A stretch of DNA of 64,000 nt from Syntrophomonas palmitatica JCM 14374 (GCF_001311885.1 NZ_BBCE01000017.1:1-64000); one strand, 5' to 3'. Positions 52,510 to 62,082 are shown, counted from the stretch's first letter. The notes: generated by a model not told the origin, from the sequence alone. Program-made: numbers and translations.

Positions 52510-52691
52510 CGGTTCTGTATTGCCGCATCCGCAATGTTTTATTACTCAGTTTCGCGCGAACCCTTTCGGGCCGCGTGGTATTGATGGCATTTCGCCAAGG
52601 TCGCCGTAGCGTTAGAGAAGCGTTAGCCTTTCCTTTCGGCCACTTCGCTCTTTTAGGGCACCTAACTGCCCTGGCGCGCGAAACAGAGTAA
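52510..52691 (-). ncRNA. tracrRNA of the Cas12f system
   Basis: Between the array and the nuclease gene, read on the minus strand. Two anti-repeats are visible. TCAATACCACGCG (52572-52584) pairs with repeat positions 18-29, with one bulged A. GATGCGGC (52522-52529) pairs with the first eight repeat bases, with one G-U. A 17-base inverted repeat with one mismatch (52542-52558 with 52675-52691; arm CGCGCGAAAC) encloses most of it. Internal hairpins include GGGCAGTTAGGTGCCC, GGCCGAAAGG and GGCGAAATGCC. CATAAT at 52692-52697 could be the -10 box of its own promoter. Exact ends are estimated; RNA sequencing would be needed. Confidence 0.85.
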
Positions 52692-52763
52692 ATTATGTCA
52701 GGCTTTAAAGCGATATGACTTGTTTTGTTGTCAAAGACCTTTTTTATAACTTGGGGTTCGCGA

Positions 52764-54257
52764 TTATTTTGCTTTTCTAATTTTCTTTGGTTTCAAAATA
52801 TTAGTACTTCCGCAAACCTCGCAGGTATTTCCTGAAGCCTGTATGTGACCACATTCTTTACAGGTTATACTGCGGTAAGGAATACCTAGTTCTAAACACT
52901 TCTCCATTATTATCTGGTCGATGTACGGTGTGGATATGTTTTTTGCCGCATTGTAGTCTGCGTTTACGTTTTCTTTTTTTACTATGCCGCCACATTCCTC
53001 ACAAACATCCCCGGATACTTGGACGTGCCTGCAGTTAATACATATAGTCCTACTGCCGTAACCGCATTGTTTACATTCAAATACTGCCTGTGATGAACGG
53101 TTGGTTTTTTCAATATACCCGCACATCGAACACCTTTGGGATGTATATTGGGGGTTTATTGCAACAACGGTAATGCCATGTTCCTTGGCTTTATTAACAA
53201 TTTTTGTCTGCAGGTCGTAATAAGGCCAGTTCTTGAGAAATTTACTGCCTGTTGTGTCAGCTATACCTTCAAGGTTTTCGATTTGGATTGTCCCACAGCC
53301 TTGCTTAATAGCAGCTTCTACAATTCGATTTGCATAGCGGTGGTTTATTGTATCCCTAAAATTCTTTTCCTTCTCGCTCAATGTTTCTATGGGTTTTAAC
53401 GCCCTTTTGCGCCCATGTCCTTTACGGGCGTCCCCTGAATGTTTGATTTGATTTTGGATGGACACCCTGCGAGCTCGTATCATTTTGCGGAAATGTTCTA
53501 TTTCCCCACCGTCGATACAGCCTCTTTTATAAGAACTATTAAACGCCCAGTAAACAGCTTTTGCAACGCCAAGGTCTACTCCCATGACTTTATCAGGGTC
53601 GAGGACTGTCTCATGTGTAGGGAATGTATAGGGTATGATGCAATACCATTTCCCCTGGTGGTCTTTCTTGATTTGGAGTTGTCCTTGCGTGTATGATTTA
53701 CTACTGTCAATATGGTCCTTACTCATAATACGGTCGAATATCATACGGGTTGATGAGTCTCTAACTGCTACCAGAAAATACCTATGAGTGCCTTTACCAC
53801 TATCCTTGGAGTATTCCTTGGAGTATAACTGTACGTCTATTATGTATTTGTTCTTATTTTTTATTAATTTATAAATGTTATTTTGCAGCCGGATTGGTGC
53901 TGTTGTTATCTTATATGTAGGCATTGAGATTTGGTTCCGATAAATGAGTTTAGCGTTGCGTTTCCAAACATCTTTAGCGTGGTTTACTATTTGGTTCGCT
54001 ACCTTACCTGGTAATTCAGGATGGAGAAGTTTAGTTTTATGATACATAGCGTTATATAAGTCTTTTGAGGAAATACGGTCTTCCTTGGGCATTGAAAAGT
54101 AATTATACAGGTCGCGCAGACACATATTCCCCGCTTCAGCGCAGAATCTGGACATAGTAGACAAATCTTTGCGCCAGTTATCATCCTGCTTTGTGCATTC
54201 GGGGTCTAAAAACATATCCAGTATCTTTAATTTTATTGCTTTTACCGATTCGCCCAT
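52764..54257 (-). CDS. cas12f1: Cas12f1 (type V-F miniature CRISPR nuclease)
   Basis: A 497-residue nuclease; the preceding TTG at 54260 is an alternative start, but ATG has GAGAGGGG ten bases upstream. RuvC motifs are complete: D228 (MGVDLG), E327 (IQIENLEG) and D434 (NADYNAAKN). The target-nucleic-acid-binding zinc finger is C376/C379 and C395/C398. It also has two further, almost identical zinc ribbons of CxxC-x9-CxxC form at C406-C422 and C466-C482. The N-terminal half is the alpha-helical/WED region of Cas12f. Family members act as dimers on one guide RNA and cut double-stranded DNA next to a T-rich PAM. A 497-residue length, tracrRNA and array match what I recall of Syntrophomonas palmitatica SpCas12f1. 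A plain TnpB is unlikely because of the tracrRNA and array. Confidence 0.95.
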   Translation of the reverse strand: MGESVKAIKLKILDMFLDPECTKQDDNWRKDLSTMSRFCAEAGNMCLRDLYNYFSMPKEDRISSKDLYNAMYHKTKLLHPELPGKVANQIVNHAKDVWKRNAKLIYRNQISMPTYKITTAPIRLQNNIYKLIKNKNKYIIDVQLYSKEYSKDSGKGTHRYFLVAVRDSSTRMIFDRIMSKDHIDSSKSYTQGQLQIKKDHQGKWYCIIPYTFPTHETVLDPDKVMGVDLGVAKAVYWAFNSSYKRGCIDGGEIEHFRKMIRARRVSIQNQIKHSGDARKGHGRKRALKPIETLSEKEKNFRDTINHRYANRIVEAAIKQGCGTIQIENLEGIADTTGSKFLKNWPYYDLQTKIVNKAKEHGITVVAINPQYTSQRCSMCGYIEKTNRSSQAVFECKQCGYGSRTICINCRHVQVSGDVCEECGGIVKKENVNADYNAAKNISTPYIDQIIMEKCLELGIPYRSITCKECGHIQASGNTCEVCGSTNILKPKKIRKAK

Positions 54258-54416
54258 CAACAGAATACCCCTCTCAATGTCAAATTATATACTAACAAAC
54301 ATATTGTGTCAAAAAAGGGGTTTGACTTATAACTGATCTGCCACCAGACTCCGGTTAGGTATAGGGATTTATTAGTTGCATCTTAGCTGTACGAGCCACG
54401 TAATTTTAACCGAGTT

Positions 54417-54750
54417 TTTTATCGGGTTAAGGATAAGGCAGGTATCAAAGAATTTAATTTACATGGCTTGAGGCACACTTTTGTTATGCGGCTACTGGAA
54501 TTGGACGTAAATCAAAAAATTATTCAAGAATTTGTGGGGCAGGTCAGTTAGTACCACTACTGATGATTATGCGCACGTTCTTTGGGAACTTATGCTGATA
54601 ACAACAGATGAACTAAACGATAATATTAAAGACAGAAAAATCCTTCTACAAAAGAAGGATAAAAACAGAGAAATAAAACTATATTCCTTTTTATCCAGGG
54701 CTGCATCCTGGATAAATTTTATTTTCCGGTTGCAGTATTTTTTGGTATAG
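54417..54750 (+). pseudogene. tyrosine integrase remnant
   Basis: The C-terminal part of a phage-type integrase. One frame reads KEFNLHGLRHTFVMRLLELD, with the H-x-x-R motif, then stops at 54549. The next frame continues SVSTTTDDYAHVLWELM, which has the catalytic Tyr (Y in DDYAHV). The join needs a two-base loss or one-base gain, unlike the single-base losses elsewhere, and the N-terminal two-thirds is absent. So this is a genuine relic. It abuts the 3' end of tRNA-Ala, a favoured integration site. Confidence 0.82.
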
Positions 54751-54767
54751 CAATTGCTTCAAATATC

Positions 54768-54843
54768 TGGTGGAGACGATGGGATTCGAACCCACGACCC
54801 CCTCGTTGCGAACGAGGTGCTCTCCCAGCTGAGCCACGCCCCC
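54768..54843 (-). tRNA. tRNA-Ala (anticodon CGC)
   Basis: Read on the minus strand: acceptor GGGGGCG, D-arm GCTCAGCTGGGAGAGC, anticodon arm CCTCG-TTCGCAA-CGAGG with anticodon CGC, T-arm GTGGGTTCGAATCCCAT, and an encoded CCA at 54768-54770. All four stems pair, the acceptor with two wobbles. The 3' end points toward the integrase relic and the CRISPR locus. Confidence 0.93.
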
Positions 54844-54901
54844 ACTCCAGAACAAAAACTATTATATCATATAATGAGGGATATTAAAGGTATTTCACAA
54901 T

Positions 54902-56875
54902 TTAAAGCTGGCGCAGGTATATATCCATTATCCGATCTTTGCTGTGCCAGCCCGTATCAGTAACTTCAAAATCAACGTTTTTGATTTTTACAATAGATCC
55001 TATAAGGTTTTGGCTGCTTCCGTCATAAGTGAAACGGTTGGGGTCGGTAACCACAATTTGATCAAAGGTAATCCACTTGCGATTGGTATAAATGGTTACA
55101 TCATTATTAGCGCCGTCCTGATATACTTGACTGTTTTTATAGAATACATACCGCAGGGGCTGCGAAGAACTGGAGGCCGTATTATCGGATACCCTTATAA
55201 TCGTATAGCCCTGCTTGCTGTCAAAGTCTATTTCATCTATTGCACATATTTTCCCATCGTAACTGCATTTAAAAGTCGAGTCCAGGGGATACTGCTTACC
55301 ACCAAGGCGCAGCAGGTTGCGGCTTACTACCATTATGGTGTTTAAATCATAAACTACATTGTCCTTTAATATTCTCACGCTCGCCATATCCCGGTAGGTA
55401 TCATTTATTTTTACCAGATTGGCATCGGTTCCTTTTAGCAGATAGAAAACCAATTTGCTTTGCAGCATGGAGATGTGATCGATTTTATATTGCATATCAT
55501 CTATTAACATGATTACTTGACTCGACGGATAGGTCTTATCGCTAATTGTGAATTTGCCAGAGGCGTCAATATTGACTTCTGACAGGTGATAAAGTTTGGT
55601 GTCAATAATAAAGTCGATATTCCTGATTCCGGCCAGATTAAGTATATTGGTGCCTTCAAATATAGTGGATATATCACTGAATTTAAGTCCATTCACTATA
55701 ACCCGGTTGGTAGAACTTAGTTGCGGGATGGTATCGGTCGAAGACAGAGTAAGCTTAATTATATCGTAATAGTTGCCGCCAAGATCGATGGTAATCTTGT
55801 TTGTGAGCAGGGAATATTTTGTTCCGTTTAGTTCAACTGTGCTGCCGTCAATAACCTTCAAATCGCCCAGGTAGGCATTTGTATTGGCTGAGTTTATATA
55901 GACCTTAATAAAATCTGGATCATATTTTCTGCCGTCCGTTGTGATGCTGCCCATTTTCCGCGCACCAGGGAAAACTACCAGCCGGTTGTTGTTGACACCT
56001 ATCTGGTTTACCACATAGCGGCAGTTGCCAACAATAATATCCAGGTTGCTTAAAGAACTATCCAGGGCATAACGGTACTGGTTATTCACATAAAGGTAGC
56101 CATTCACTACGGCCAGAGACGAAACCGTAATGCTGCTGCCTAAAGAGGCTTTGAAAACCAGTGGTGTTGACGCCAGGTTATAGATTTCATCGCCAATGGC
56201 CAGGGATGTGAAATTACCGTTAATGTTTGTTGGTGAGGCTGTTGTCGCAGGTGCCGTTGCAGCCCCTGACTTTTCTAGGTAATTCAGCATTAACTTGCAC
56301 ATCTGCGCGCGGGTGACTTCGGTAAAAGGCTGAAAACTGCCATCAGGATAGCCGCTGAGCAGGCCAAGTTCGCTGGCGACTTTTATGTATCCCTTGTACA
56401 TGCTTTTGTTCAAGTTAGCCTGGTCTGTAAAAGTCATAGCGCCATCTTCAGGCTGCTTGCCCATGGCACGAACCAGGAAAGCGGCAGCCTCGCTGCGTTT
56501 GAGAGCGTTATCGGGTTTTAACCCGCTGGGATATTCAGATGGAATCAATAACCCTTGAGTTACGGCTTCATTTATGTAGTTCCTGGCCCAGTGTTTGGAA
56601 ATGTCCGAAAAACTGTTTTTTGTATATTCTGTGGGAGATATTCCTAAACAAGATAACAAAACCCGTATAAATTCGGCCTTGCTGACTGTTTTGTCCGGTT
56701 TAAATGTGCCATCGGGATAACCTGATATGTTGCCTGAGTTACTCATGCTGGTTATATATTCCCTGGCCCAGTGGCTGCTGATATCGGGAAAACTTGAACC
56801 AGCGGCCAAACACGGCTGTCCCGCAGACATCAATCCCAGCATAATGATAAGAACTATGGCGATATTTTTTTTCAT
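54902..56875 (-). CDS. SLH-domain surface protein
   Basis: A 657-residue protein; the ATG at 56875 has GGGAGG six bases upstream. Signal peptide MKKNIAIVLIIMLGLMSAG, then three SLH domains (SFPDISSHWAREYITSMSNS; SFSDISKHWARNYINEAVTQ; TFTDQANLNKSMYKGYIKVA) up to about residue 205, each with the GYPDG-type loop in the first and third. A Thr/Ala linker (SGAATAPATTASPTN) leads to roughly 430 residues of beta-rich sequence with similar blocks around YPLDS, YPSSQV and YKIDHI, without a family I recognise. One intact gene among many frameshifted ones. Confidence 0.85.
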   Translation of the reverse strand: MKKNIAIVLIIMLGLMSAGQPCLAAGSSFPDISSHWAREYITSMSNSGNISGYPDGTFKPDKTVSKAEFIRVLLSCLGISPTEYTKNSFSDISKHWARNYINEAVTQGLLIPSEYPSGLKPDNALKRSEAAAFLVRAMGKQPEDGAMTFTDQANLNKSMYKGYIKVASELGLLSGYPDGSFQPFTEVTRAQMCKLMLNYLEKSGAATAPATTASPTNINGNFTSLAIGDEIYNLASTPLVFKASLGSSITVSSLAVVNGYLYVNNQYRYALDSSLSNLDIIVGNCRYVVNQIGVNNNRLVVFPGARKMGSITTDGRKYDPDFIKVYINSANTNAYLGDLKVIDGSTVELNGTKYSLLTNKITIDLGGNYYDIIKLTLSSTDTIPQLSSTNRVIVNGLKFSDISTIFEGTNILNLAGIRNIDFIIDTKLYHLSEVNIDASGKFTISDKTYPSSQVIMLIDDMQYKIDHISMLQSKLVFYLLKGTDANLVKINDTYRDMASVRILKDNVVYDLNTIMVVSRNLLRLGGKQYPLDSTFKCSYDGKICAIDEIDFDSKQGYTIIRVSDNTASSSSQPLRYVFYKNSQVYQDGANNDVTIYTNRKWITFDQIVVTDPNRFTYDGSSQNLIGSIVKIKNVDFEVTDTGWHSKDRIMDIYLRQL

Positions 56876-57344
56876 ACTCAACCTCCCTGTAGAAATAGAC
56901 ATTATATAAACAATTGAAACGTCAAAGCTTATATACTATTACGATAATTATTTTAAAAACCCTTCATTTTGCAGTTAGCAAATTTCAAAACCTCTCCATC
57001 CAGTCGCATTGCCATTTGCCATCAATCTTTTGCATATCATTTTCATTGGCGGTTACTTTGGTTACCAAATTGCAGTTTAAAACGTTATTGCGAGCGCAGC
57101 AACAATCATGTTCGCGGGAAAAATAGTTGCCTTAAATGGATTTATCTAACTTTGAAGCCCTCCTCTGTTTTTTTTATAATTATGGTGTCAGGCATGAAGT
57201 CATTCAGATTATGCTTATCATTAAATTTATTCTTTATTGCCGCGATAACATGCAGTGACATTGTTTAAAGAATGGTTCGGTTATTATAAATAGAAAAACT
57301 TATTATAAATAGAAAAACTGTAAAATCAGATATACCTCTATACA
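56876..57344. other. gene-free stretch between pflA and the SLH gene
   Basis: About 470 bases with no clear gene. On the minus strand near 56990-57080 a frame reads VTKVTANENDMQKIDGKWQC then a stop, which could be the tail of a decayed gene. The segment TTGCGAGCGCAGCAACAATC near 57087 recalls the one near 11840. A 19-base tandem duplication lies at 57281-57318. Confidence 0.4.
57281..57318 (+). repeat. 19-base tandem duplication
   Basis: TTATTATAAATAGAAAAAC occurs twice head to tail (57281-57299 and 57300-57318), exactly. It lies 27 bases before the pflA stop. Confidence 0.9.
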
Positions 57345-58088
57345 TTAGCCGGGGATAGATACTGGCTTTCCGCTTAATGAGGATAAAGCGTCTGCGAGAT
57401 CACGCAGTGAGGCCAGAGTAGGCACGGATATATCCTGCAGGCTGTAGTCCAATTTTAGTAAATTCCATTTGTGGATACCCAGGGTGTGATAGGGCAGGAG
57501 TTCGATTTTTTGAATATGTTCGAGTCGTTGCAGCATAAGCGCCATTTCTTTCACATCGCTGCTGCTGTCTGTCCACCCGGGTACCACGACATATCTAATC
57601 CATATGGGAACGGAACGATCGTCTAAAAGCTTCAGGTTGGAAATGTTTTGTTCATTGCCCATGCCGGTTAAAGCCAGGCAAATTTTACTGTTAATAGACT
57701 TTATGTCGGCCAGGACCAGCCTGGTATAGGGAATTATTTCTTCCACTTTGCAGGAAGCCACATTGAGCGAGGTATCTACAGCTGTATGAATGTCATTTTC
57801 CTGGCACGCTTTAAGGACTTTGCCAAGGAAGCCATGCTGCAGCAGAGGTTCTCCCCCGGAAAAAGTCACCCCCCCTCCCGATGCTTCAAAGTAGGGTTTC
57901 CCTCTACTTATTACGGATATGACTTCTTGTACAGTCATTTCTTGCACAGTTGGACTATTTACTGCCCAAGTATCCGGATTTTGGCAGTATTTGCAGCGCA
58001 GGTTACAGCCCTGCATGAATACCACTGTACGAATTCCAGGCCCATCTACGGTGCTAAAGGTGTCTATCGAATGTATCCTGCCTATCAT
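57345..58088 (-). CDS. pflA: pyruvate formate-lyase activating enzyme
   Basis: A 247-residue radical-SAM protein that installs the glycyl radical on PFL. The start MIGRIHSIDTFSTVDGPGIR and the cluster motif CNLRCKYCQNPDTW are diagnostic; SGGGVTFSGGEPLLQ binds SAM. GGGAGC lies six bases before the ATG. It is 138 bases after pflB on the same strand. Confidence 0.95.
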   Translation of the reverse strand: MIGRIHSIDTFSTVDGPGIRTVVFMQGCNLRCKYCQNPDTWAVNSPTVQEMTVQEVISVISRGKPYFEASGGGVTFSGGEPLLQHGFLGKVLKACQENDIHTAVDTSLNVASCKVEEIIPYTRLVLADIKSINSKICLALTGMGNEQNISNLKLLDDRSVPIWIRYVVVPGWTDSSSDVKEMALMLQRLEHIQKIELLPYHTLGIHKWNLLKLDYSLQDISVPTLASLRDLADALSSLSGKPVSIPG

Positions 58089-58226
58089 ATAATTGCTCCC
58101 AAGTCTAATTGGCTACAGATTTTCACAGAGGGTATTGGGTTTTATTAGCCTATTTTTACGTTGTTAATTATGAGCGCAAGATGTTGCTTGCCTTAAGGCA
58201 AACAAAAAATGTTATCTGTGGCTATC

Positions 58227-60451
58227 TTAAAATTTTCGATAGAAGGTGCGGGCGATTATTTCTTCCTGCAATTCGCGGCTAAGTTTGGTAAAATGCACTG
58301 CGTATCCGGAAACGCGTATCGTCAGGTCAGCATATTCTTCCGGATGTTGCATGGCTTTTATCAAGGTTTCAGGGTCTAATACATTTACGTTCATATGATG
58401 CGCGCCCTGCGAAAAATAGCCCTGCAAAAGGGCCAGAAGATTATTTATTTTCTCTATTTCGCTCTTACCCAGGGATTCGGGAACGATAGAGAAGGTCAGT
58501 GAAATACCGTCACGAGCGTAACTATAGGGTAGTTTGGCCAGTGAGTTTAACCCTGCCAAAGCCCCCATCTTTTCACGGCCATGCACTGGATTAGCTCCTG
58601 GGGCCAGGGCTTCGCCGCGTTTGCGGCCATCTGGAGTATCTCCGGTATGTTTGCCATACATTACATTGGAGGTAATAGTAAGGATGGAAAGGGTATGCTG
58701 GGCGTTCCGATAGGCAGTGTGTTTTTGCAGGCTGCAGCTAAAATCTTTTATCAATTGAACAGCAATAGAATCAACACGATCATCGTCATTGCCGAAACAG
58801 GGAAAATCACCTTCAGATTGAAAAGCGGCCGCCAAACCGCGTTCATCTTTTATAACCTTTACCCGACCATAGCGTATAGCGCTGAGGGAGTCGGCGGTGA
58901 CGGATAAACCGGCCAGGCCGAATGCCATATAATAGTGAAGTTTGCTGTCATGCAAGGCCATCTGCAGGCTTTCATAAGCGTAACGGTCATGCATAAAGTG
59001 GATGACGTTCATGGTGTTCACGTACAGACGGGTTAACCATTCCATTTGAACTTGCAGCCGGTGCATCACCTGCTGGTAATCCAGGTATTCTTCTTCATAA
59101 ACCGGCATTTCCACCCCAACCTGTTCGCCGGTAATTTCATCACGACCTCCGTTTATGGCATAAAGCAGTAGTTTGGCCAGGTTGCAGCGGGCGCCAAATA
59201 ACTGGGTTTCTTTACCCAGGCGCATGGCGGACACGCAGCAGGCTATGGCGTAATCATCACCATAATAATCCCGCATTAAATCATCATTTTCATACTGCAG
59301 GGCACAGGTCTGGATGGAAAGCTCGGCGCAGAATTCCAGAAAGGGACGGGGCAGCCGCTGTGACCAGAGGATGGTCATGTTTGGTTCAGGGGAGGGGCCC
59401 AGGTTACGCAGGGTATTAAGGAACCTGAAACTGCTTTTGGTTACCAGGGGGCGGCCGTCAGTTCCCATGCCGCCGAGAGATTCGGTAACCCAGTTGGGAT
59501 CGCCCGCAAAAAGCTCGTTATACTCAGGGGTGCGCAGATGCCTTACCAGGCGCAGTTTGATAACCAGCTGGTCAATTAGTTCCTGGGCCCTTTCTTCATT
59601 TATTCTACCCTGCTGAAGATCTCTCTCAATGTAAATATCGAGGAAGGCAGAAACCCTTCCCAGACTCATGCGGCGCCATTTTGTTCTTTTACTGCGGCCA
59701 AATAGGCAAAATACAGCCACTGTACCGCTTCCTGCGCGTTTGTCGCAGGTTGGGAGATGTCGCAGCCATAACTCCAAGCCATATCACGGGCAGCTTTCAA
59801 AGCTTCTATTTGTTTAAATATTTCTTCGCGGTGTTGAATAGAATCAGCATTCATTTCTTCCGGCATTCTGGCCAGATCGTTTTTCTTATGTTCTATTAAG
59901 AAATCTATGCCATATAGAGGAACCCGCCGGTAGTCACCAATTATTCTTCCCCGGCCGTAGGAATCAGGCAGTCCCGTGATTATTCCTACCTTGCGGGCCA
60001 GTTTCATTTCCGGGGTATATACGCTGAAAACCCCGTCATTATGGGTCGGACGGTGTTTGGCAAAAAAATCAGCCAGCTGAGGGGAAATTTTATAGCCATA
60101 AGCGCTGCAGGCATTAAGCGTGGTGCGCAGCCCTCCATAAATATTAATGGCTCTTTTTAAAGGGTAGTCGGTTTGCAGCCCGGTTATGAGTTCGAGGTCC
60201 TTATCAATATAGCCAGGGGCATGGCTGTTGATCTTTATGGGCTGGCTGGTATCAATGTCTAAGACTCCGCCATGGTTGTGTTCCTGCCGCAGCAGTTCAC
60301 GGCATTTACACCATAGTTTTTTTGTTCTATCGGTTGCCGCGGACAGAAACCGGGCGTCACCTTCGTAAGGCGTATAGTTTTTATGCACAAAATCACGCAC
60401 ATCAATATCATCTATCCAACGCCCAGTTTTAAAATTATTCCATGCTTGCAA
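58227..60451 (-). CDS. pflB: pyruvate formate-lyase (one frameshift)
   Basis: PFL converts pyruvate and CoA to acetyl-CoA and formate. TTG start at 60451 with AGGCGG seven bases upstream. The active-site pair is in [14 protein letters not shown], and the radical Gly in RVSGYAVHF close to the C-terminus, so both key sites are kept. At 59670 one C is missing: the frame ends [12 protein letters not shown] then stops, while [18 protein letters not shown] starts in the overlapping ATGA. Repaired length is 741 residues, close to the 759 of E. coli PFL. A true two-gene split is less likely. The formate could feed the formate dehydrogenase system. Confidence 0.93.
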
Positions 60452-60509
60452 AACCGCACCGCCTAAATGTCATTTATGTTATTTGCATCAACTTTCGCAC
60501 TTGATATAT

Positions 60510-60576
60510 TATTATGTACGGCAAAATGCTGCTTGAACTTAAGGCAATCATAACGCTTTATCCCGCCGTCAGCCGG
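60510..60576 (+). repeat. dispersed intergenic repeat A, copy 3
   Basis: Shares AAGGCAATCATAACGCTTTA and the following TCCCGCCGTCAGCCGG exactly with copies at 11649 and 26090; the 5' part is more diverged (TTATGTACGGCAAAATGC). Repeat B is absent here. Confidence 0.82.
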
Positions 60577-60748
60577 TCTCAGGGTGAACTATATGAGTAA
60601 GATTGAGTTATATCCCAAAGCTGGGTCATTTAACTTATTATTTGAAATATGCGGGTGATTTAAGCATGGCTGTTTTAGAATTTAGGCATAAAAAAATACT
60701 GGTGATATAATAGGTGTCATACTTGCATTATTGGGGGGAGCCGGGTAA

Positions 60749-61851
60749 TTGCCTGACAACATCGAAAAAGCCATTCTGGTAGCAATAAAATCGCAAACCG
60801 CCGCTCAGGAAGATTTTTCGACCTGGATAGATGAATTGACAGCTTTGACAGAAGCAGCCGGATTTCTGCCCGTAGTTCAAGTTATACAAAACCGGGAACG
60901 AGTGCAAAGTTCTACTTATGTGGGCAAAGGTAAGCTGCAGGAGATTAAAAACCTGGTCGAAGAACTGGAACCTTCCGCAGTGGTTTTTGACAACGAATTG
61001 ACTCCTGTACAGGTGCGAAATTTGGAAACAGCTCTGGAAGTGCCCATAGTGGACAGGACAATGTTAATACTGAAGATATTTGCCCAGCGTGCCCGGTCAC
61101 GCGAAGGCATATTACAGGTAGAACTGGCGCGAATGGAATACATGCTGCCCCGGTTAACCGGTTTGGGAGCTGGTATGAGCCGTACAGGCGCGGGGATAGC
61201 GCCAGGGGGGCTGGTGAACAAAAGCTTGAACTGGACCGCCGCCGGATAAGGCGTAAGATCCAGGATTTAAAACAGGAGATTAAAACTGCCGAAAAGACCC
61301 GGGACCTGAACCGCAAACGCAGACGCCGGTCAGGCATCAAAATCGTTTCTATGGTAGGCTATACCAATGCCGGGAAATCATCATTATTTAATGTATTGTG
61401 TCAGAAGGCTCATCCCAGCGGCAAACCTCAGGTTGAGGCTGATGACCGTTTATTTCAGACCCTGGACACCACTACCAGAAAGATCGAACTGGGTCCAGGC
61501 TGCGAAATTTTAATAAGTGACACAGTGGGATTTATTCAAAAACTGCCGCATCATCTGGTCGCAGCGTTTAAATCTACACTGGAGGAAGCGGCGCAGGCAG
61601 ATCTTTTACTGCATGTCATAGACATTTCAGATCCGCAAAATCTGGAAAAACTGCTGGTGGTTGAGGAGGTTCTGCGGGATTTGGGCGCGCCGGAGGATAA
61701 GATTATCCGGGTATACAACAAAATAGATAAGCTGCCAACGCCTCCTGCGGACAGCAATGCCATCTACATCTCGGCACGGCAAGGTTCAGGAATACCCGCT
61801 TTGCTAAATATTGTGCAACGTCGGCTCGATGATGGTTATATTTCCATTTGA
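60749..61851 (+). CDS. hflX: GTPase HflX (one frameshift)
   Basis: HflX is a ribosome-associated GTPase. TTG start after GGGGGGAG. The N-terminal domain (VQSSTYVGKGKLQEIKNLVE, VQVRNLETALEVPIVDRTML) precedes a break at a six-G run (61205-61210). With one more G it reads GGAGEQKLELDRRRIRRKI and runs into the GTPase domain: G1 GYTNAGKSSL, G3 DTVGFIQKLPHHLV, G4 NKIDKL. About 367 residues. It is short at the C-terminus compared with E. coli HflX, as in other Firmicutes. Confidence 0.92.
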
Positions 61852-62082
61852 CTTTTCTGTATTTATTTCCGAGGTATACAATTAAATTTAATGCTGAAAC
61901 CGCTAGAAACATGTAAAATATATGATGTATGTTGGGGATTTGGTTAGAAAATAGTACAGATTACACAGATTTAACAACAGCGGAGTAAGACAAAATGACC
62001 AGATATCCTGGTATCTATAAATATTCATAACTATTATCGCAAGCAGCAAATTGGTTAAGTTGGTAAGTCTTGCCGAAATGTA

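Noticed and set aside
50053-52584. Many overlapping reading frames across the array with recurring FQSTRLRKMR or VSIHALTQDAT
   Set aside because: They are translations of the CRISPR repeat in different frames, not proteins.
52764-54257. Reading the nuclease as a stand-alone IS605-type TnpB
   Set aside because: A tracrRNA with two anti-repeats and a long array lie directly next to it, there is no TnpA or transposon end visible, and the length fits Cas12f1.
58227-60451. Two separate, translationally coupled PFL genes joined by ATGA
   Set aside because: The break lies inside the conserved PFL fold, one missing C restores a 741-residue PFL, and the same kind of error recurs throughout the window.
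34607-61210. Phase variation through homopolymer runs (six-base runs at 34607 and 61205)
   Set aside because: Most affected sites are runs of only one to three bases and hit housekeeping genes such as hflX and ilvE; sequencing error explains all of them better.
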